A stretch of DNA of 14,302 nt from Anaerolineae bacterium. Lineage in GTDB: Bacteria; Chloroflexota; Anaerolineae; JAFGEY01. The notes under the pieces are model-generated. The model was not told the DNA's origin. It did not search any database and saw only the letters and a program-made list of their open reading frames with translations. Location of the stretch: assembly GCA_016931365.1 (NCBI GenBank), contig JAFGEY010000003.1:1-14302 (forward strand), read 5' to 3'. Shown here piece by piece: positions 7,201 to 14,177 of the stretch (position 1 is its first letter; every line of letters starts with the position of its first letter). The position numbers and the translations under genes are program-made.

Positions 7201-8684
7201 TGCCACAACTTGGCGAACGGATTTTGGGCCGTGTGGCTGCGGGCAACGTCTTGCATCCACAAACTGGCGACATTGTTGTCGAACGCGGCGAGCCGATTGA
7301 AGAAGAGCAAGTCGCCTCAATCCTTGCCGCCGGCGTGACCGAGGTCTTTGTCCGCTCTCCGATGACCTGCCAACTCGAACATGGCATCTGCCAAAAATGC
7401 TACGGGCGCGACCTGGGGCGAGGCAAAATGGTTGAACTGGGTTCAGCTGTCGGCATTATGGCTGCCCAGTCGATCGGCGAGCCGGGCACGCAACTCACAC
7501 TGCGAACATTCCATACGGGTGGTATCGCCCACGGTGGCGACATCACACACGGTCTGCCACGCGTCGAAGAACTGCTCGAAGCGCGCAAGCACCCAAGAGG
7601 TGAAGCGATCATCTCTGATATCGCCGGACGCGTCGAAATCCATCGCAGCGACGATGGCATTCGCAAGGTCAAAGTGATCAACAGCAAGCTCATCCGTGAC
7701 GAATATCCGATCAAGCGGGGATGGAAATTGCTGCTAGACGAAGAGCAAGACACAGTTAAAGATGGCGATGTCATCGCCAGCCGCGGCGACAAGGAAATTG
7801 CGGTCAAACATGGCGGTCGCGTAGTGCGTGAAGAAGAAACGATCATTATCGCCTACGACGAACAAGAGGAGTACGAGTACAACATTCCATCTTCGGTGCG
7901 CTTGCTGGTCAACGAAAACCAGATCATCGAAGCCGGTATGCAACTCACCGAAGGGTCCAAGAACCCGCACACCATCCTGGATGTCCTGGGCCGTGAGATC
8001 ACCCAACTCTACTTGATCCAGGAAGTTCAAAAAGTGTACCGCTCTCAGGGCGTAAATATCCACGACAAGCACTTTGAAGTGATCATCAGCAAGATGCTGT
8101 CGCGCGTCCTGGTAGTGCACTCGGGTGATACAGAGTTGCTGCCTGGTGACCTGGTTGAACGCCACACGTTTTCGCGCATCAATGCCCTGGCTGTTGCTGA
8201 GGGCAGACAACCGGCGTCGGCCAAACCGATTTTGTTGGGCATCACCAAAGCTGCCCTGAACACCGAAAGCTTTTTGGCCTCGGCATCGTTCCAGCACACG
8301 ATCAAAGTGCTCGCTGGTGCAGCCATTGAAGGTAAGCAAGACAACCTTCTGGGCCTCAAGGAAAATGTCATCATCGGCAAGCTGATTCCTGCCGGAACCG
8401 GGTTCCGAGTCAAACAGGAAGAGGTCGAACAAAAAGCTCCACCTAGTGAGTTTTCATTCGAAGATTTGCCCATTCTGGAAGGTATTGAACTCGACATCGA
8501 TCTGGACGAGTTCGATTTGGACGACGAACTCGATCTGGAAGACCATGAAGACGAGGACGAGGAAAAAGAACCGGAAGAAATCGAAGTCATCGAAGAAGAA
8601 GAAGAAGAAGAAGAGGAAGAGGAAGAGGAAGAAGAGGATATCGAATCACTTCTAGATGACGAGTACGATCTGGACGACGACTAG
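4266..8684 (+). CDS. rpoC: DNA-directed RNA polymerase subunit beta-prime
   Basis: This is the catalytic beta-prime subunit of RNA polymerase, 1472 residues from TTG 4266 to TAG 8682-8684. The amino-terminal zinc site is C59-C61-C74-C77. The double-psi barrel holds the Mg-binding NADFDGDQM (625-633, Asp 627, 629, 631). The second zinc site is C960, C1035, C1042, C1045. The bridge-helix/trigger-loop region is intact ([17 protein letters not shown] 921-937; [17 protein letters not shown] 1070-1086). Two parts are unusual. Between about residues 140 and 347 there is roughly 170 residues more than in the Escherichia coli subunit, largely heptad-like coiled coil (about 150-320). After about residue 1395 comes an acidic tail with a run of Glu. 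rpoB is not upstream, and rpsL/rpsG do not follow, so it is probably monocistronic from its own promoter and ends at the hairpin at 8729-8772. Confidence 0.98.
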   Translation: METKDFQALRVSLASPDHIHSWSYGEVTKPETINYRRLRPEKDGLFCEAIFGPTKDWQCYCGKYKNVRYKGVVCDKCGVEVTRSAVRRERMGHIDLVAPVAHIWYTRRVPSYLGVLLDITRRNLERVLYFAQYVIITVDEDARQRALRRLHEEFDRNKERLQDGYQGQVTVIESEMKSLMSQATSELVGLRHGLEDRLSVETEKIMNEAKGLSLSLENQMGKPAREDMYLSFSEDVVVQQGEPIGREHSTKLNKLVQEKLSRLQTEIGDERTETANRIDAISMDIREATSEQRGEIQTSLASQLEEIQVKYESDVDELKGIAPMQFFGEARFRELKGKWGNVFRAGMGAEAFYEVLQDMDMAKLSEELWHEVRTTRSKQRRQRATKRLRVVEALRQSNNRPEWMILTVLPVIPPDLRPMVQLDGGRFATSDLNDLYRRVINRNNRLKRLLDLGAPDVIVRNEKRMLQEAVDSLIDNSRRGKALSRRGHRELKSLSDMLKGKKGRFRRNLLGKRVDYSGRSVIVIGPKLKLHQCGLPKTMALELYRPFVIAKLVEYNYASNVKSARRIIERERPEVWEVLEEVIKDRPVLLNRAPTLHRLGIQAFEPLLVEGKAIHLHPLVCSAFNADFDGDQMAVHVPLSQKAVTEARQLMLSSHNLLKPADGDPIVGATKDMVLGCYYLTMTRDGRKGEGMSFVDIDEVTMAYTLGKVDIHAKIKLWSWTENPANSVGAPIETSVGRVLFNEILPESLRFVNEVQDKSTLKDLVAKCHRIASMEETAEVADRIKGIGFKYATRSGASIAVTDLIVPEKKFEILAETTREVNEVARQYRRGLLTEDEQYTRTIELWSDAKDLVSDAVKDAMDPEGPVYVMASSGSTKGGFGPIAQLAGMRGLMADPSGRIIEMPILSSFREGLTALEYFISTHGARKGLADTALRTADAGYLTRRLVDVAQDMVVNDIDCNSRSGLWIRTEDNAFDPNLPQLGERILGRVAAGNVLHPQTGDIVVERGEPIEEEQVASILAAGVTEVFVRSPMTCQLEHGICQKCYGRDLGRGKMVELGSAVGIMAAQSIGEPGTQLTLRTFHTGGIAHGGDITHGLPRVEELLEARKHPRGEAIISDIAGRVEIHRSDDGIRKVKVINSKLIRDEYPIKRGWKLLLDEEQDTVKDGDVIASRGDKEIAVKHGGRVVREEETIIIAYDEQEEYEYNIPSSVRLLVNENQIIEAGMQLTEGSKNPHTILDVLGREITQLYLIQEVQKVYRSQGVNIHDKHFEVIISKMLSRVLVVHSGDTELLPGDLVERHTFSRINALAVAEGRQPASAKPILLGITKAALNTESFLASASFQHTIKVLAGAAIEGKQDNLLGLKENVIIGKLIPAGTGFRVKQEEVEQKAPPSEFSFEDLPILEGIELDIDLDEFDLDDELDLEDHEDEDEEKEPEEIEVIEEEEEEEEEEEEEEEDIESLLDDEYDLDDD
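8592..8638 (+). repeat. GAA/GAG triplet-repeat purine tract within the rpoC 3' end
   Basis: A 47-base pure purine run made of GAA and GAG codons encodes an uninterrupted stretch of Glu (about residues 1443-1457). Such tracts are prone to length change by slippage and can form triplex DNA in vitro. Because the unit is three bases, changes would alter tail length without breaking the frame. Confidence 0.8.
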
Positions 8685-8728
8685 ATTTTTGCCACTAATT
8701 CTCTGCCGACTTGACAAGACTGCAAACC

Positions 8729-8772
8729 ATTGACCGGGGGCAGACGTATCTATGTTGCCCCCGGCAGTCAAT
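8729..8772. terminator. Strong hairpin between convergent rpoC and the DUF2007-like gene
   Basis: CCGGGGGCA (8734-8742) pairs perfectly with TGCCCCCGG (8756-8764) across a 13-base loop. Below a three-base bulge (8765-8767) ATTGA (8729-8733) pairs with TCAAT (8768-8772). It lies 45 bases after the rpoC stop and 27 bases after the end of the convergent gene, as expected for a shared terminator. A clear U tract is missing on both strands, so it may instead act with Rho or as an RNA 3'-end stabiliser. Confidence 0.6.
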
Positions 8773-8798
8773 TACAGAGAATGGCCGCATCAGGCCGA

Positions 8799-9089
8799 TC
8801 AATCCGGTTCAGAAAAGGCTTCAGACTCATCTTCCCAGCCTGGTGCTGGTGGCGCAGCCAAAATCTGGCGTGCCAGTGCGATATCTTGTTCCCGGACCAA
8901 AATGCGCACTTCGCTCAATTTTAAGCCAGGCGCAGTGATGCCAAACACCACGCCAGCACTTTCATAATCAAGCAACACCAGGATGCCCGCATCTTCCAAT
9001 TGTGCCCGGAGCACCTGCGCATGGAGCATCCCGGATACCGTTGCAACAACAACGAGTTTTTCTTTATTGGTTTTATGCTGTGATCCCAT
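8799..9089 (-). CDS. Small DUF2007-like protein
   Basis: The 96-residue product has the pattern of DUF2007-type proteins (putative signal-transducing family): a strand LVVVATV (~12-18), a helix LHAQVLRAQLEDAGI (~22-36), a strand LVLLDY, a loop, then strand EVRILV and helix DIALARQIL. This resembles a small ferredoxin-like alpha/beta fold. The last 18 residues form an acidic tail. I start at ATG 9089 because GGAGG on the minus strand lies 5 bases before it. The upstream in-frame TTG at 9101 overlaps the expected transcription start and the ribosome binding site. The family's biochemical role is not established. It has its own promoter and stands divergent from 9180-10766. Confidence 0.85.
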   Translation of the reverse strand: MGSQHKTNKEKLVVVATVSGMLHAQVLRAQLEDAGILVLLDYESAGVVFGITAPGLKLSEVRILVREQDIALARQILAAPPAPGWEDESEAFSEPD

Positions 9090-9106
9090 CGCTCCCTCCA
9101 AAGTAT

Positions 9107-9134
9107 ATTATATCACGTTTATTCGCTGTGACAA
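9107..9134 (-). promoter_or_regulatory. Promoter of the DUF2007-like gene
   Basis: On the minus strand TTGTCA (9129-9134) and a perfect TATAAT (9107-9112) are 16 bases apart. Transcription would start near 9100, giving a leader of about 11 bases before ATG 9089, which supports that start codon. Confidence 0.75.
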
Positions 9135-9179
9135 TCGCTCACGCCTGACGACTCAAATAGTTTAGTTCCGGAGGATCTT

Positions 9180-10766
9180 GTGACCGATCGCAAATTCAAA
9201 ATAGAAGCAACCTGGCGAGACTCTTTTTCGATCAGCGACCAAGACATTGAGTCGCTCTTTCAATTGTTTGTCAAAGAGAATCGTCCCCTCTCATCAACTG
9301 AGCTAACCCGTGCCCTGATTGAACACTATTGCCAGCAAGAAAGGGCCCTGGTGCGCCGCAATCTGTCTGGAGGGGCCGTATATCGTCCGAACGGTACGTT
9401 TGCGGTCGGCGAGACGTTGATTTTTCCTCACCTCAACTTTGCAAAGGGCATCGTGCGCGATGTTCGCGAGGGCAATAATCCCGAATATGGCGATTTCCGT
9501 GTGATCACGGCTGAAATCAATCGCGAAAAGCGCGAATTCGCCGCCGAGTTAAAAGTTGAGCACAAATTGGCCTTCGCTGACGACGTTTCGTTCGAAGAGA
9601 TGTTCGCGCCAGCGCCCGAGACTGTGTATGAGAAGCAGGGCGACGTGATCAAGGCCAAGATCGAAGCACGCCTCAACCAAGGCACCGGTTTTGCGCTCTT
9701 TCGCAGCAAGTGGATGGCTGTCGACTTGATGGCCGAGGTCAGTGTGGGATACCTTAACCTGGCCGAAGCGGTGCTCGAGATCCAGGACAAACCACTCAAC
9801 ACAGAGTCAATCCTTCCACAACTGGGTTTACCTTCCGAGATACCTCTGCTCATTCGGATTTTTTCTCTCAACTACCACCTCGCGCGCGATGATCGGTTCA
9901 CCGACGTAGGCGCAAATGGAGAGCCTCTGTGGGGACTGCGTCGTTGGCTGCCCCAAGCCGTGATTTCGCCACCAGATTGGTTGAATTATACGCCGATACC
10001 CTACGATCGCACCAAACTTGACGTCACACATTTACAATTGGAGCGCGAGATTGATGACGAATATTCCAGACTTGTCGCCCCGCCAAGCGTCGCCGAAGCA
10101 CCCTCGATGACCCTGACGTTGAGCTGCCATCATCGTCGACTGGGCTCGCTCCCGCTGACCGACCGCACCAAGACCTTTTTTCCGGCAGGCACACTGGAGC
10201 AACGCACGCAAATTACCTTTGTCGATCATCAAGGCAAAGAATTCCCCGGCTGGGTGGTACACTCGCACAAACTGGTTTACGGATTGAGCGAATGGTACAA
10301 AGAGGTCCCAATTCCGGCCGGGGCCTACATCAAGCTTGAAAAAACTGGCAACCCCAACCGCGTCAAGGTCGATGTGACACCACGCCGAATGCGACGCGAG
10401 TGGGCGCCGATGATCGTTCAAACGGCAGAAGGTCGTCTGGAATTTCAGATGCAAAAAGTCCCTATTGTCTGCGAATATGATGAAGCAGCATTGCTGGAAA
10501 TCGATCCACAATTGGCAGAAGTTGTCTGGAAAAGCGAACGGACCCACCAGAATCGATCGCTAGAAGAGGTCATTCAGCACGTTTTCCTTGAAATTGCCAA
10601 ACTCAGCTCGCACGGCACAGTACACGCCAAAACTCTGTACAATGGCGTCAACATCATCCGGCGGTGCCCGCCAGGGCGGATTTTCGCCACACTGTTCGAG
10701 CTGCCACATTTTGTGCTCGTCGAAGGCGCGTCTTGGATGTTCAACCAAAGCGTCTTGACAAACTGA
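9180..10766 (+). CDS. Multi-domain protein with winged-helix-like segments, function unknown
   Basis: 528 residues from GTG 9180, which has GGAGG (9170-9174) 5 bases upstream; stop TGA 10764-10766. No signal peptide, membrane segment or catalytic motif is seen. Residues ~20-55 (LSSTELTRALIEHY) look like a helix-turn-helix. ~68-115 (FAVGETLIFP, then NNPEYGDFRVI) look like a small beta barrel. ~222-258 (RDDRFTDVGANGEPLWGLRRW) carry the 'D-RF-vG-G-W-Lr-W' pattern found at the wing of HARE-HTH/RpoE-like winged helices. ~307-400 are beta-rich, with an IPAGAYIKLEKT motif that recalls B3-like DNA-binding folds. ~461-525 again look winged-helix-like. This suggests a nucleic-acid-binding protein. I believe similar proteins recur in Chloroflexota, but I know no described function. 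A hairpin follows the stop, so it is probably transcribed separately from the next gene. Confidence 0.85.
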   Translation: MTDRKFKIEATWRDSFSISDQDIESLFQLFVKENRPLSSTELTRALIEHYCQQERALVRRNLSGGAVYRPNGTFAVGETLIFPHLNFAKGIVRDVREGNNPEYGDFRVITAEINREKREFAAELKVEHKLAFADDVSFEEMFAPAPETVYEKQGDVIKAKIEARLNQGTGFALFRSKWMAVDLMAEVSVGYLNLAEAVLEIQDKPLNTESILPQLGLPSEIPLLIRIFSLNYHLARDDRFTDVGANGEPLWGLRRWLPQAVISPPDWLNYTPIPYDRTKLDVTHLQLEREIDDEYSRLVAPPSVAEAPSMTLTLSCHHRRLGSLPLTDRTKTFFPAGTLEQRTQITFVDHQGKEFPGWVVHSHKLVYGLSEWYKEVPIPAGAYIKLEKTGNPNRVKVDVTPRRMRREWAPMIVQTAEGRLEFQMQKVPIVCEYDEAALLEIDPQLAEVVWKSERTHQNRSLEEVIQHVFLEIAKLSSHGTVHAKTLYNGVNIIRRCPPGRIFATLFELPHFVLVEGASWMFNQSVLTN

Positions 10767-10770
10767 GGGC

Positions 10771-10831
10771 CTATCCTACAAGATTCTTGTGCAATGGAAA
10801 CCATCGCCTGTGCAAGGATTTTTGTGGATAG
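10771..10831 (+). terminator. Long intergenic hairpin, probable terminator of the upstream gene
   Basis: Beginning 4 bases after the stop, CTATCC (10771-10776) pairs with GGATAG (10826-10831), a 3x3 internal loop follows, then 14 pairs (10780-10793 with 10809-10822) and ATGG/CCAT (10794-10797 with 10801-10804) around an AAA loop, with a CGCC bulge. Of 24 pairs, four are G-U in the plus-strand RNA. Using only the upper stem (10786-10816), five Ts follow at 10819-10823, which fits intrinsic termination. Confidence 0.55.
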
Positions 10832-10842
10832 CAAAGCTGGTG

Positions 10843-10855
10843 GATGTAATACATC
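10843..10855. promoter_or_regulatory. Small palindrome upstream of the 10900 gene
   Basis: GATGT AAT ACATC is a perfect 5-bp inverted repeat with a 3-base centre, about 45 bases before ATG 10900. It could be an operator or a minor hairpin. I find no convincing promoter boxes for the 10900 gene to place it against. Confidence 0.25.
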
Positions 10856-10899
10856 TGCATTCAGTTCCGATTTATTTGGGATAGGTGAGGTAAGTCTTT

Positions 10900-11310
10900 A
10901 TGGCTCGTTGGACCAGGCCCACACTCGATACCAAGTTCCACATCGACTTTGATTGGTGGAAGGAAAAGAACCGTCAACTGCGCGTTTGCCTGCATCAAAA
11001 CCTGTGTGCGCAATGCCGGGAATCGTATCCCCCGCATCGATCTCAAAAGGTCGATTGGATCAACCCGGACACGGCTGAAGTTCATCCCGTCGATGGTCTG
11101 TGGCAGGCATTACGCACCCATTGCAGCACCGAACCGGACTATATCACTCAAGATATGCCGCTGACCAATGCTGTATTTCGCATCTTTCTTGCCAACGGTA
11201 ACACGCCACTGACTGCCGTCGAGTTGAGCGCCAGGATCGGACGCCCGGCAGACAAGATTTTGCAGACCATCGGTCATCTTCAGGTTTACGATGGCATCAA
11301 GCCAATATGA
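10900..11310 (+). CDS. Small Cys/His-containing protein with winged-helix-like C-terminus, function unknown
   Basis: 136 residues from ATG 10900 with AGGTGAGG (10883-10890) upstream. The amino-terminal half carries FHIDFDWW (13-20) and C30, H32, C36, C39, then H74 and C75, which could bind a metal, though the spacing is not a standard zinc ribbon. VDWINPDTAEVHPVDGLW (51-68) looks conserved in character. The carboxy-terminal ~50 residues (AVFRIFLANGNTPLTAVELSARIG...KIL...) resemble a winged helix and end VYDGIKPI. I associate this combination with a Chloroflexota family of unknown function. Only 12 bases separate it from the E1-like gene, so they are almost certainly co-transcribed. It has no C-terminal Gly-Gly, so it is not an obvious ubiquitin-like substrate of that enzyme. 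Confidence 0.82.
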   Translation: MARWTRPTLDTKFHIDFDWWKEKNRQLRVCLHQNLCAQCRESYPPHRSQKVDWINPDTAEVHPVDGLWQALRTHCSTEPDYITQDMPLTNAVFRIFLANGNTPLTAVELSARIGRPADKILQTIGHLQVYDGIKPI

Positions 11311-11322
11311 GAGTGCACAACA

Positions 11323-12159
11323 ATGGATGCAATAACTGAGGCGATCCGTGCGTACACTTGTCAAATCGGCGGTATCGAGACCATCGATCTGAACGGATTA
11401 GCCCAGGTTGCTGCACAGTGTGGCCTCTCGCGCCGCGAAACCGAGATCGCTGCCCTTGAGCTGGGCATTCTCCCTCTCCGTTACCTGCGCAGTTATGGGA
11501 CAGTCGGGCTGGACGGCCAGATCGCCCTTTTGCGGGCCACTGTGACCGTGATCGGCCTGGGTGGTTTGGGGGGATTCGTAGTCGAGGGACTGGCGCGGAT
11601 GGGTGTGGGCAGGTTGGTGCTGGTCGACGGAGACACATTTTGCGATCACAACCTCAACCGCCAGCTATTGAGCGACGAGACAGTGCTTGGGCAAAGCAAA
11701 GCCCATGTCGCAGCCGGGCGCGTGCGGCGGATCAACCCCGTCATCGAAACGATTCCACACGCCGAATTTGCCACCGAGAGCAATCTGCCGGACATCCTCT
11801 CCGGCGTTGACGTGGTCGTTGATGCGTTGGACCGGCTGCCCGTCCGCCTGATGCTGCAAGCACAGGCAGCTCAGGCCAACGTGCCGATGGTGCATGGCGC
11901 GATCGCCGGTTGGATGGGACAGGTAATGACTATTTTACCCGGTGACCCCGGCTTGCGCGCCCTTTATGGCAACGGCGACGTACCCGCACAGGGCGCCGAA
12001 GCCGAATTGGGCTGTCCCGCTGCCTCTCCGATGATGGTTGCCGCCTGGCAGGTACACGAAACGATCAAGCTTTTGCTGCACCAGGGCGAACTGCTGCAAA
12101 ACAAGATGCTTTTCATCGATACATTCGTCAACGAAATTCGCATCCTGGCACTGGGCTGA
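11323..12159 (+). CDS. E1-like adenylating enzyme of the ThiF/MoeB/HesA family
   Basis: Members of this family adenylate the C-terminus of a small sulfur-carrier or ubiquitin-like protein (or, in the TcdA branch, a tRNA base) using ATP. The 278-residue protein has an amino-terminal helical extension (1-65) ending in GTVGLDGQ. The Rossmann core has GLGGLGG (78-84), D102 and D104 (VDGD), N110 and R113-Q114 (HNLNRQ), K126 and DALD (167-170). VHGAIAGWMGQVMTI (190-204) and WQVHETIKLLL (242-252) match the family's later conserved blocks. The CxxC pairs that bind zinc in MoeB and ThiF are absent. C231 (ELGCPAASP) lies near the place of the MoeB active-site cysteine but its alignment is uncertain. 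No MoaD/ThiS-like partner is encoded in the window, so the substrate is unknown. Start ATG 11323 follows the previous stop by 12 bases. Confidence 0.9.
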   Translation: MDAITEAIRAYTCQIGGIETIDLNGLAQVAAQCGLSRRETEIAALELGILPLRYLRSYGTVGLDGQIALLRATVTVIGLGGLGGFVVEGLARMGVGRLVLVDGDTFCDHNLNRQLLSDETVLGQSKAHVAAGRVRRINPVIETIPHAEFATESNLPDILSGVDVVVDALDRLPVRLMLQAQAAQANVPMVHGAIAGWMGQVMTILPGDPGLRALYGNGDVPAQGAEAELGCPAASPMMVAAWQVHETIKLLLHQGELLQNKMLFIDTFVNEIRILALG

Positions 12160-12162
12160 ACC

Positions 12163-13095
12163 TCACCCGATCACTCGTTCGATCACCTCGGAAGCCAAAT
12201 CCCGTCCGGTCAGCTCCAAAATGGTCAGTATTCCTCCCGGGCTGAGCACATTCACTTCCAGCACATACGGGTATACAAGATCGACTCCTGCAAAATAAGC
12301 GCCAACTTTGGTCAGATATTGGCCAAGCTGATCGCACAATTCAGACTCCTGTGCATCCAGACCGCACACAGAGGGCACCGCACCCTGATGCAAGTTGGTA
12401 CGATGATCGTCTTGAGCCACGCGCTTGTACTGTCCCACCACCTGCCCACCGGCGATCAAAACCCGTTTTTCTCCCGACACGATCTCTGGAATATATCGTT
12501 GCATAATACAAAACTCGCCACCGCCATTCCCGGTCATATTTTGCAAAATGACCCGCGCGTTGACATCATCCTGACGCAGCAAAAAGACATCCCGGCCCAG
12601 GCTGCGCGCTGGCGGCTTGGCCACCCAGGTGCCGCCCTGCTCTCGAAACACTCGCCACAACAGATCGAAATCAGACGAAGCCCAGGTTTCAGGGTATTTG
12701 AACACATCATCAGCCAGGGAGCCAAGATGGTACTTGCTGTGCAAGTGCATCAACGCATCAACCGAATTGATCACGCACGTGTGATGGCTCAACGTCCACA
12801 ACAATTGTATCTTGTCGAGAAATGACTCGCGCCGGCCAAAGCCCAACACCCAAACCGCATCCACTCCAGCCAGATCGAGCAGTTCGCTATCTGTGCCCTG
12901 AAATGTTTCGCCGGGATCGAGCGGCATATCGACGCACCACACCTGGGCCAACACGCCCCCTGCATGCAGCACCAACGCGTCGATCGTGCCCAGGTAAACC
13001 CGGTCGCCCCGTGCGAGCAAGGCGTTGGCCAACACCAAGCAGTTGGTCGGATTGATTGTTTCTACATCGTTGATCAAAAAACAAACCCGTTTCAT
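12163..13095 (-). CDS. ATP-grasp ligase related to glutathione synthetase / RimK
   Basis: 310 residues. ATP-grasp ligases of this kind join a carboxylate, activated as acyl phosphate, to an amine such as an amino acid or peptide. The amino-terminal segment MKRVCFLIND...LANALLARGDRV resembles the GshB pre-ATP-grasp domain. AKPPARSLGRDVFLL (159-173) holds the ATP-binding Lys160 and a flexible loop. EKRVLIAGGQVVGQYKRV (209-226) is the central ATP-grasp sheet. EVNVLSPGGI (280-289) gives metal-binding Glu280 and Asn282, closely matching the GshB motif ending. I start at ATG 13095 rather than 13191: the longer form would begin inside the promoter, and GGAGAG lies upstream of 13095. It ends 3 bases from the convergent E1-like gene. 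True glutathione synthesis is not established here; another amide bond is as likely. Confidence 0.88.
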   Translation of the reverse strand: MKRVCFLINDVETINPTNCLVLANALLARGDRVYLGTIDALVLHAGGVLAQVWCVDMPLDPGETFQGTDSELLDLAGVDAVWVLGFGRRESFLDKIQLLWTLSHHTCVINSVDALMHLHSKYHLGSLADDVFKYPETWASSDFDLLWRVFREQGGTWVAKPPARSLGRDVFLLRQDDVNARVILQNMTGNGGGEFCIMQRYIPEIVSGEKRVLIAGGQVVGQYKRVAQDDHRTNLHQGAVPSVCGLDAQESELCDQLGQYLTKVGAYFAGVDLVYPYVLEVNVLSPGGILTILELTGRDLASEVIERVIG

Positions 13096-13162
13096 CCAAA
13101 CACTCTCCACAGGAAAAATCGCCAAGCACAATCTGTTTTTGCCACACGCCCGGCGATCGATG

Positions 13163-13191
13163 ATTGTAAAGCAGTTTGACTGCAAAGTCAA
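13163..13191 (-). promoter_or_regulatory. Promoter of the ATP-grasp gene
   Basis: On the minus strand TTGACT (13186-13191) and TACAAT (13163-13168) are 17 bases apart, each 5 of 6 to consensus. A perfect inverted repeat TTTGAC-6-GTCAAA (13175-13192) overlaps the -35 box and spacer, so it could be an operator; half of it is simply the -35 box. Confidence 0.65.
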
Positions 13192-13243
13192 AGTGCGACC
13201 TGTCTCGACACGTGGTGTTATATCTCACAGTCGATACGGCGAT

Positions 13244-13272
13244 TTGACGTATTGATGGCAAGCATATACAAT
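13244..13272 (+). promoter_or_regulatory. Promoter of the APH-like kinase gene
   Basis: TTGACG (13244-13249) and TACAAT (13267-13272) are 17 bases apart, each 5 of 6 to consensus. Transcription would start near 13279, about 38 bases before ATG 13317. The two divergent promoters are about 50 bases apart. Confidence 0.7.
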
Positions 13273-13316
13273 CAAGGCCGCACGCGACAAAAACGCCCAA
13301 AGGAAGCTCCATCACT

Positions 13317-14168
13317 ATGGACAAACATCACTATTTCAACTTGTACATCCACGATGATCAAGAGCTTGCCGTATATATTGGTGGTGAAATTGCGGCAAGA
13401 GAGACGCTACACGAATGGCCGCTCTCGTGTGTCGCACGCGTGACCACCCGACAAGGCCAATGGATTTACAAATCGCAGTTCGGCCCGACCGTCGAAGCCG
13501 AGTTCTATGCCGCCGTCCGTTCGGATTTGTTGGGCCAGGTACAAACCATTTACCGGGCCGACGGGCACGCCTGCACGCTGCGCGACTATGTCGACGCGCC
13601 ATTGATCGAAGACCTGAAACTGGACGAAGCGCAAGCCGCTGAAATCGTCCGCCAGGTGCGCGCCAGGATGAGCGAGATCGAGGGCGATTTGCCCTATCTG
13701 TACGACATCCACACACCCGACCGCTGGCTCGCGTTGGTGACAGGCACGCTTCAGGATATCACCGCACTGATTGCGCAGGGACAATACACGGTGACAACGC
13801 CAGAAATGGTTTCCGGCTTGCAACATTGGGCGCAATCCAGCAGCACCGTGGAGGCCGTGCAACGCCAGCCGGGCCTCGTCCACGGCGACTTTCACGGCGA
13901 TAACCTGTTTATCCTGCCCGGCGGCGGCTATCGCGTCATCGACTGGCAGCGCCCTTTTTGGGGGCCAACCGAGCTGGACGTCGCCGCGATGATGGATTCG
14001 CTGGGCTTTGATCCGCTCAACCATGTCAGCCCGGGCATCGTCCAGATCGGCCATTTTATGCTGATCCACTGGTTCAGCCAATGTGCCACGCGCTGGTTTC
14101 CGGAAGCTGCCGAAAGCTATGATCGTTCAACTGTCGAATTGGCGTTAAAAATCCAATCCTTGTCATAG
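13317..14168 (+). CDS. APH-type (aminoglycoside/choline/homoserine kinase-like) phosphotransferase
   Basis: 283 residues with the protein-kinase-like fold of the APH family, which phosphorylates a hydroxyl group on a small molecule using ATP. The catalytic loop is VHGDFHGDNLF (188-198), with catalytic Asp191 and Asn196, followed by the metal-binding Asp209 in VIDW. The amino-terminal lobe is short and weakly conserved; YKSQ (51-54) probably carries the ATP-binding Lys. ATG 13317 has AAGGAAG (13300-13306) 10 bases upstream. Its stop is followed after 9 bases by an oxidoreductase gene, so the pair probably acts in one pathway. Sequence alone does not give the substrate, and there is no reason to call it an antibiotic-resistance gene. 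Confidence 0.87.
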   Translation: MDKHHYFNLYIHDDQELAVYIGGEIAARETLHEWPLSCVARVTTRQGQWIYKSQFGPTVEAEFYAAVRSDLLGQVQTIYRADGHACTLRDYVDAPLIEDLKLDEAQAAEIVRQVRARMSEIEGDLPYLYDIHTPDRWLALVTGTLQDITALIAQGQYTVTTPEMVSGLQHWAQSSSTVEAVQRQPGLVHGDFHGDNLFILPGGGYRVIDWQRPFWGPTELDVAAMMDSLGFDPLNHVSPGIVQIGHFMLIHWFSQCATRWFPEAAESYDRSTVELALKIQSLS

Positions 14169-14177
14169 GAAACCGTC

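Noticed and set aside
6222..7310. 362-codon minus-strand frame opposite rpoC
   Set aside because: Antisense to the most conserved part of RpoC; an artefact of GC-biased third codon positions.
12319..12825. 168-codon plus-strand frame opposite the ATP-grasp gene
   Set aside because: The minus strand encodes a recognisable GshB-like protein over the same bases; the plus frame has no ribosome binding site.
13201..13210. TGTCTCGACA as a LexA-type operator
   Set aside because: Only four-base arms, no match to a LexA box I can name with confidence, and no damage-response gene beside it.
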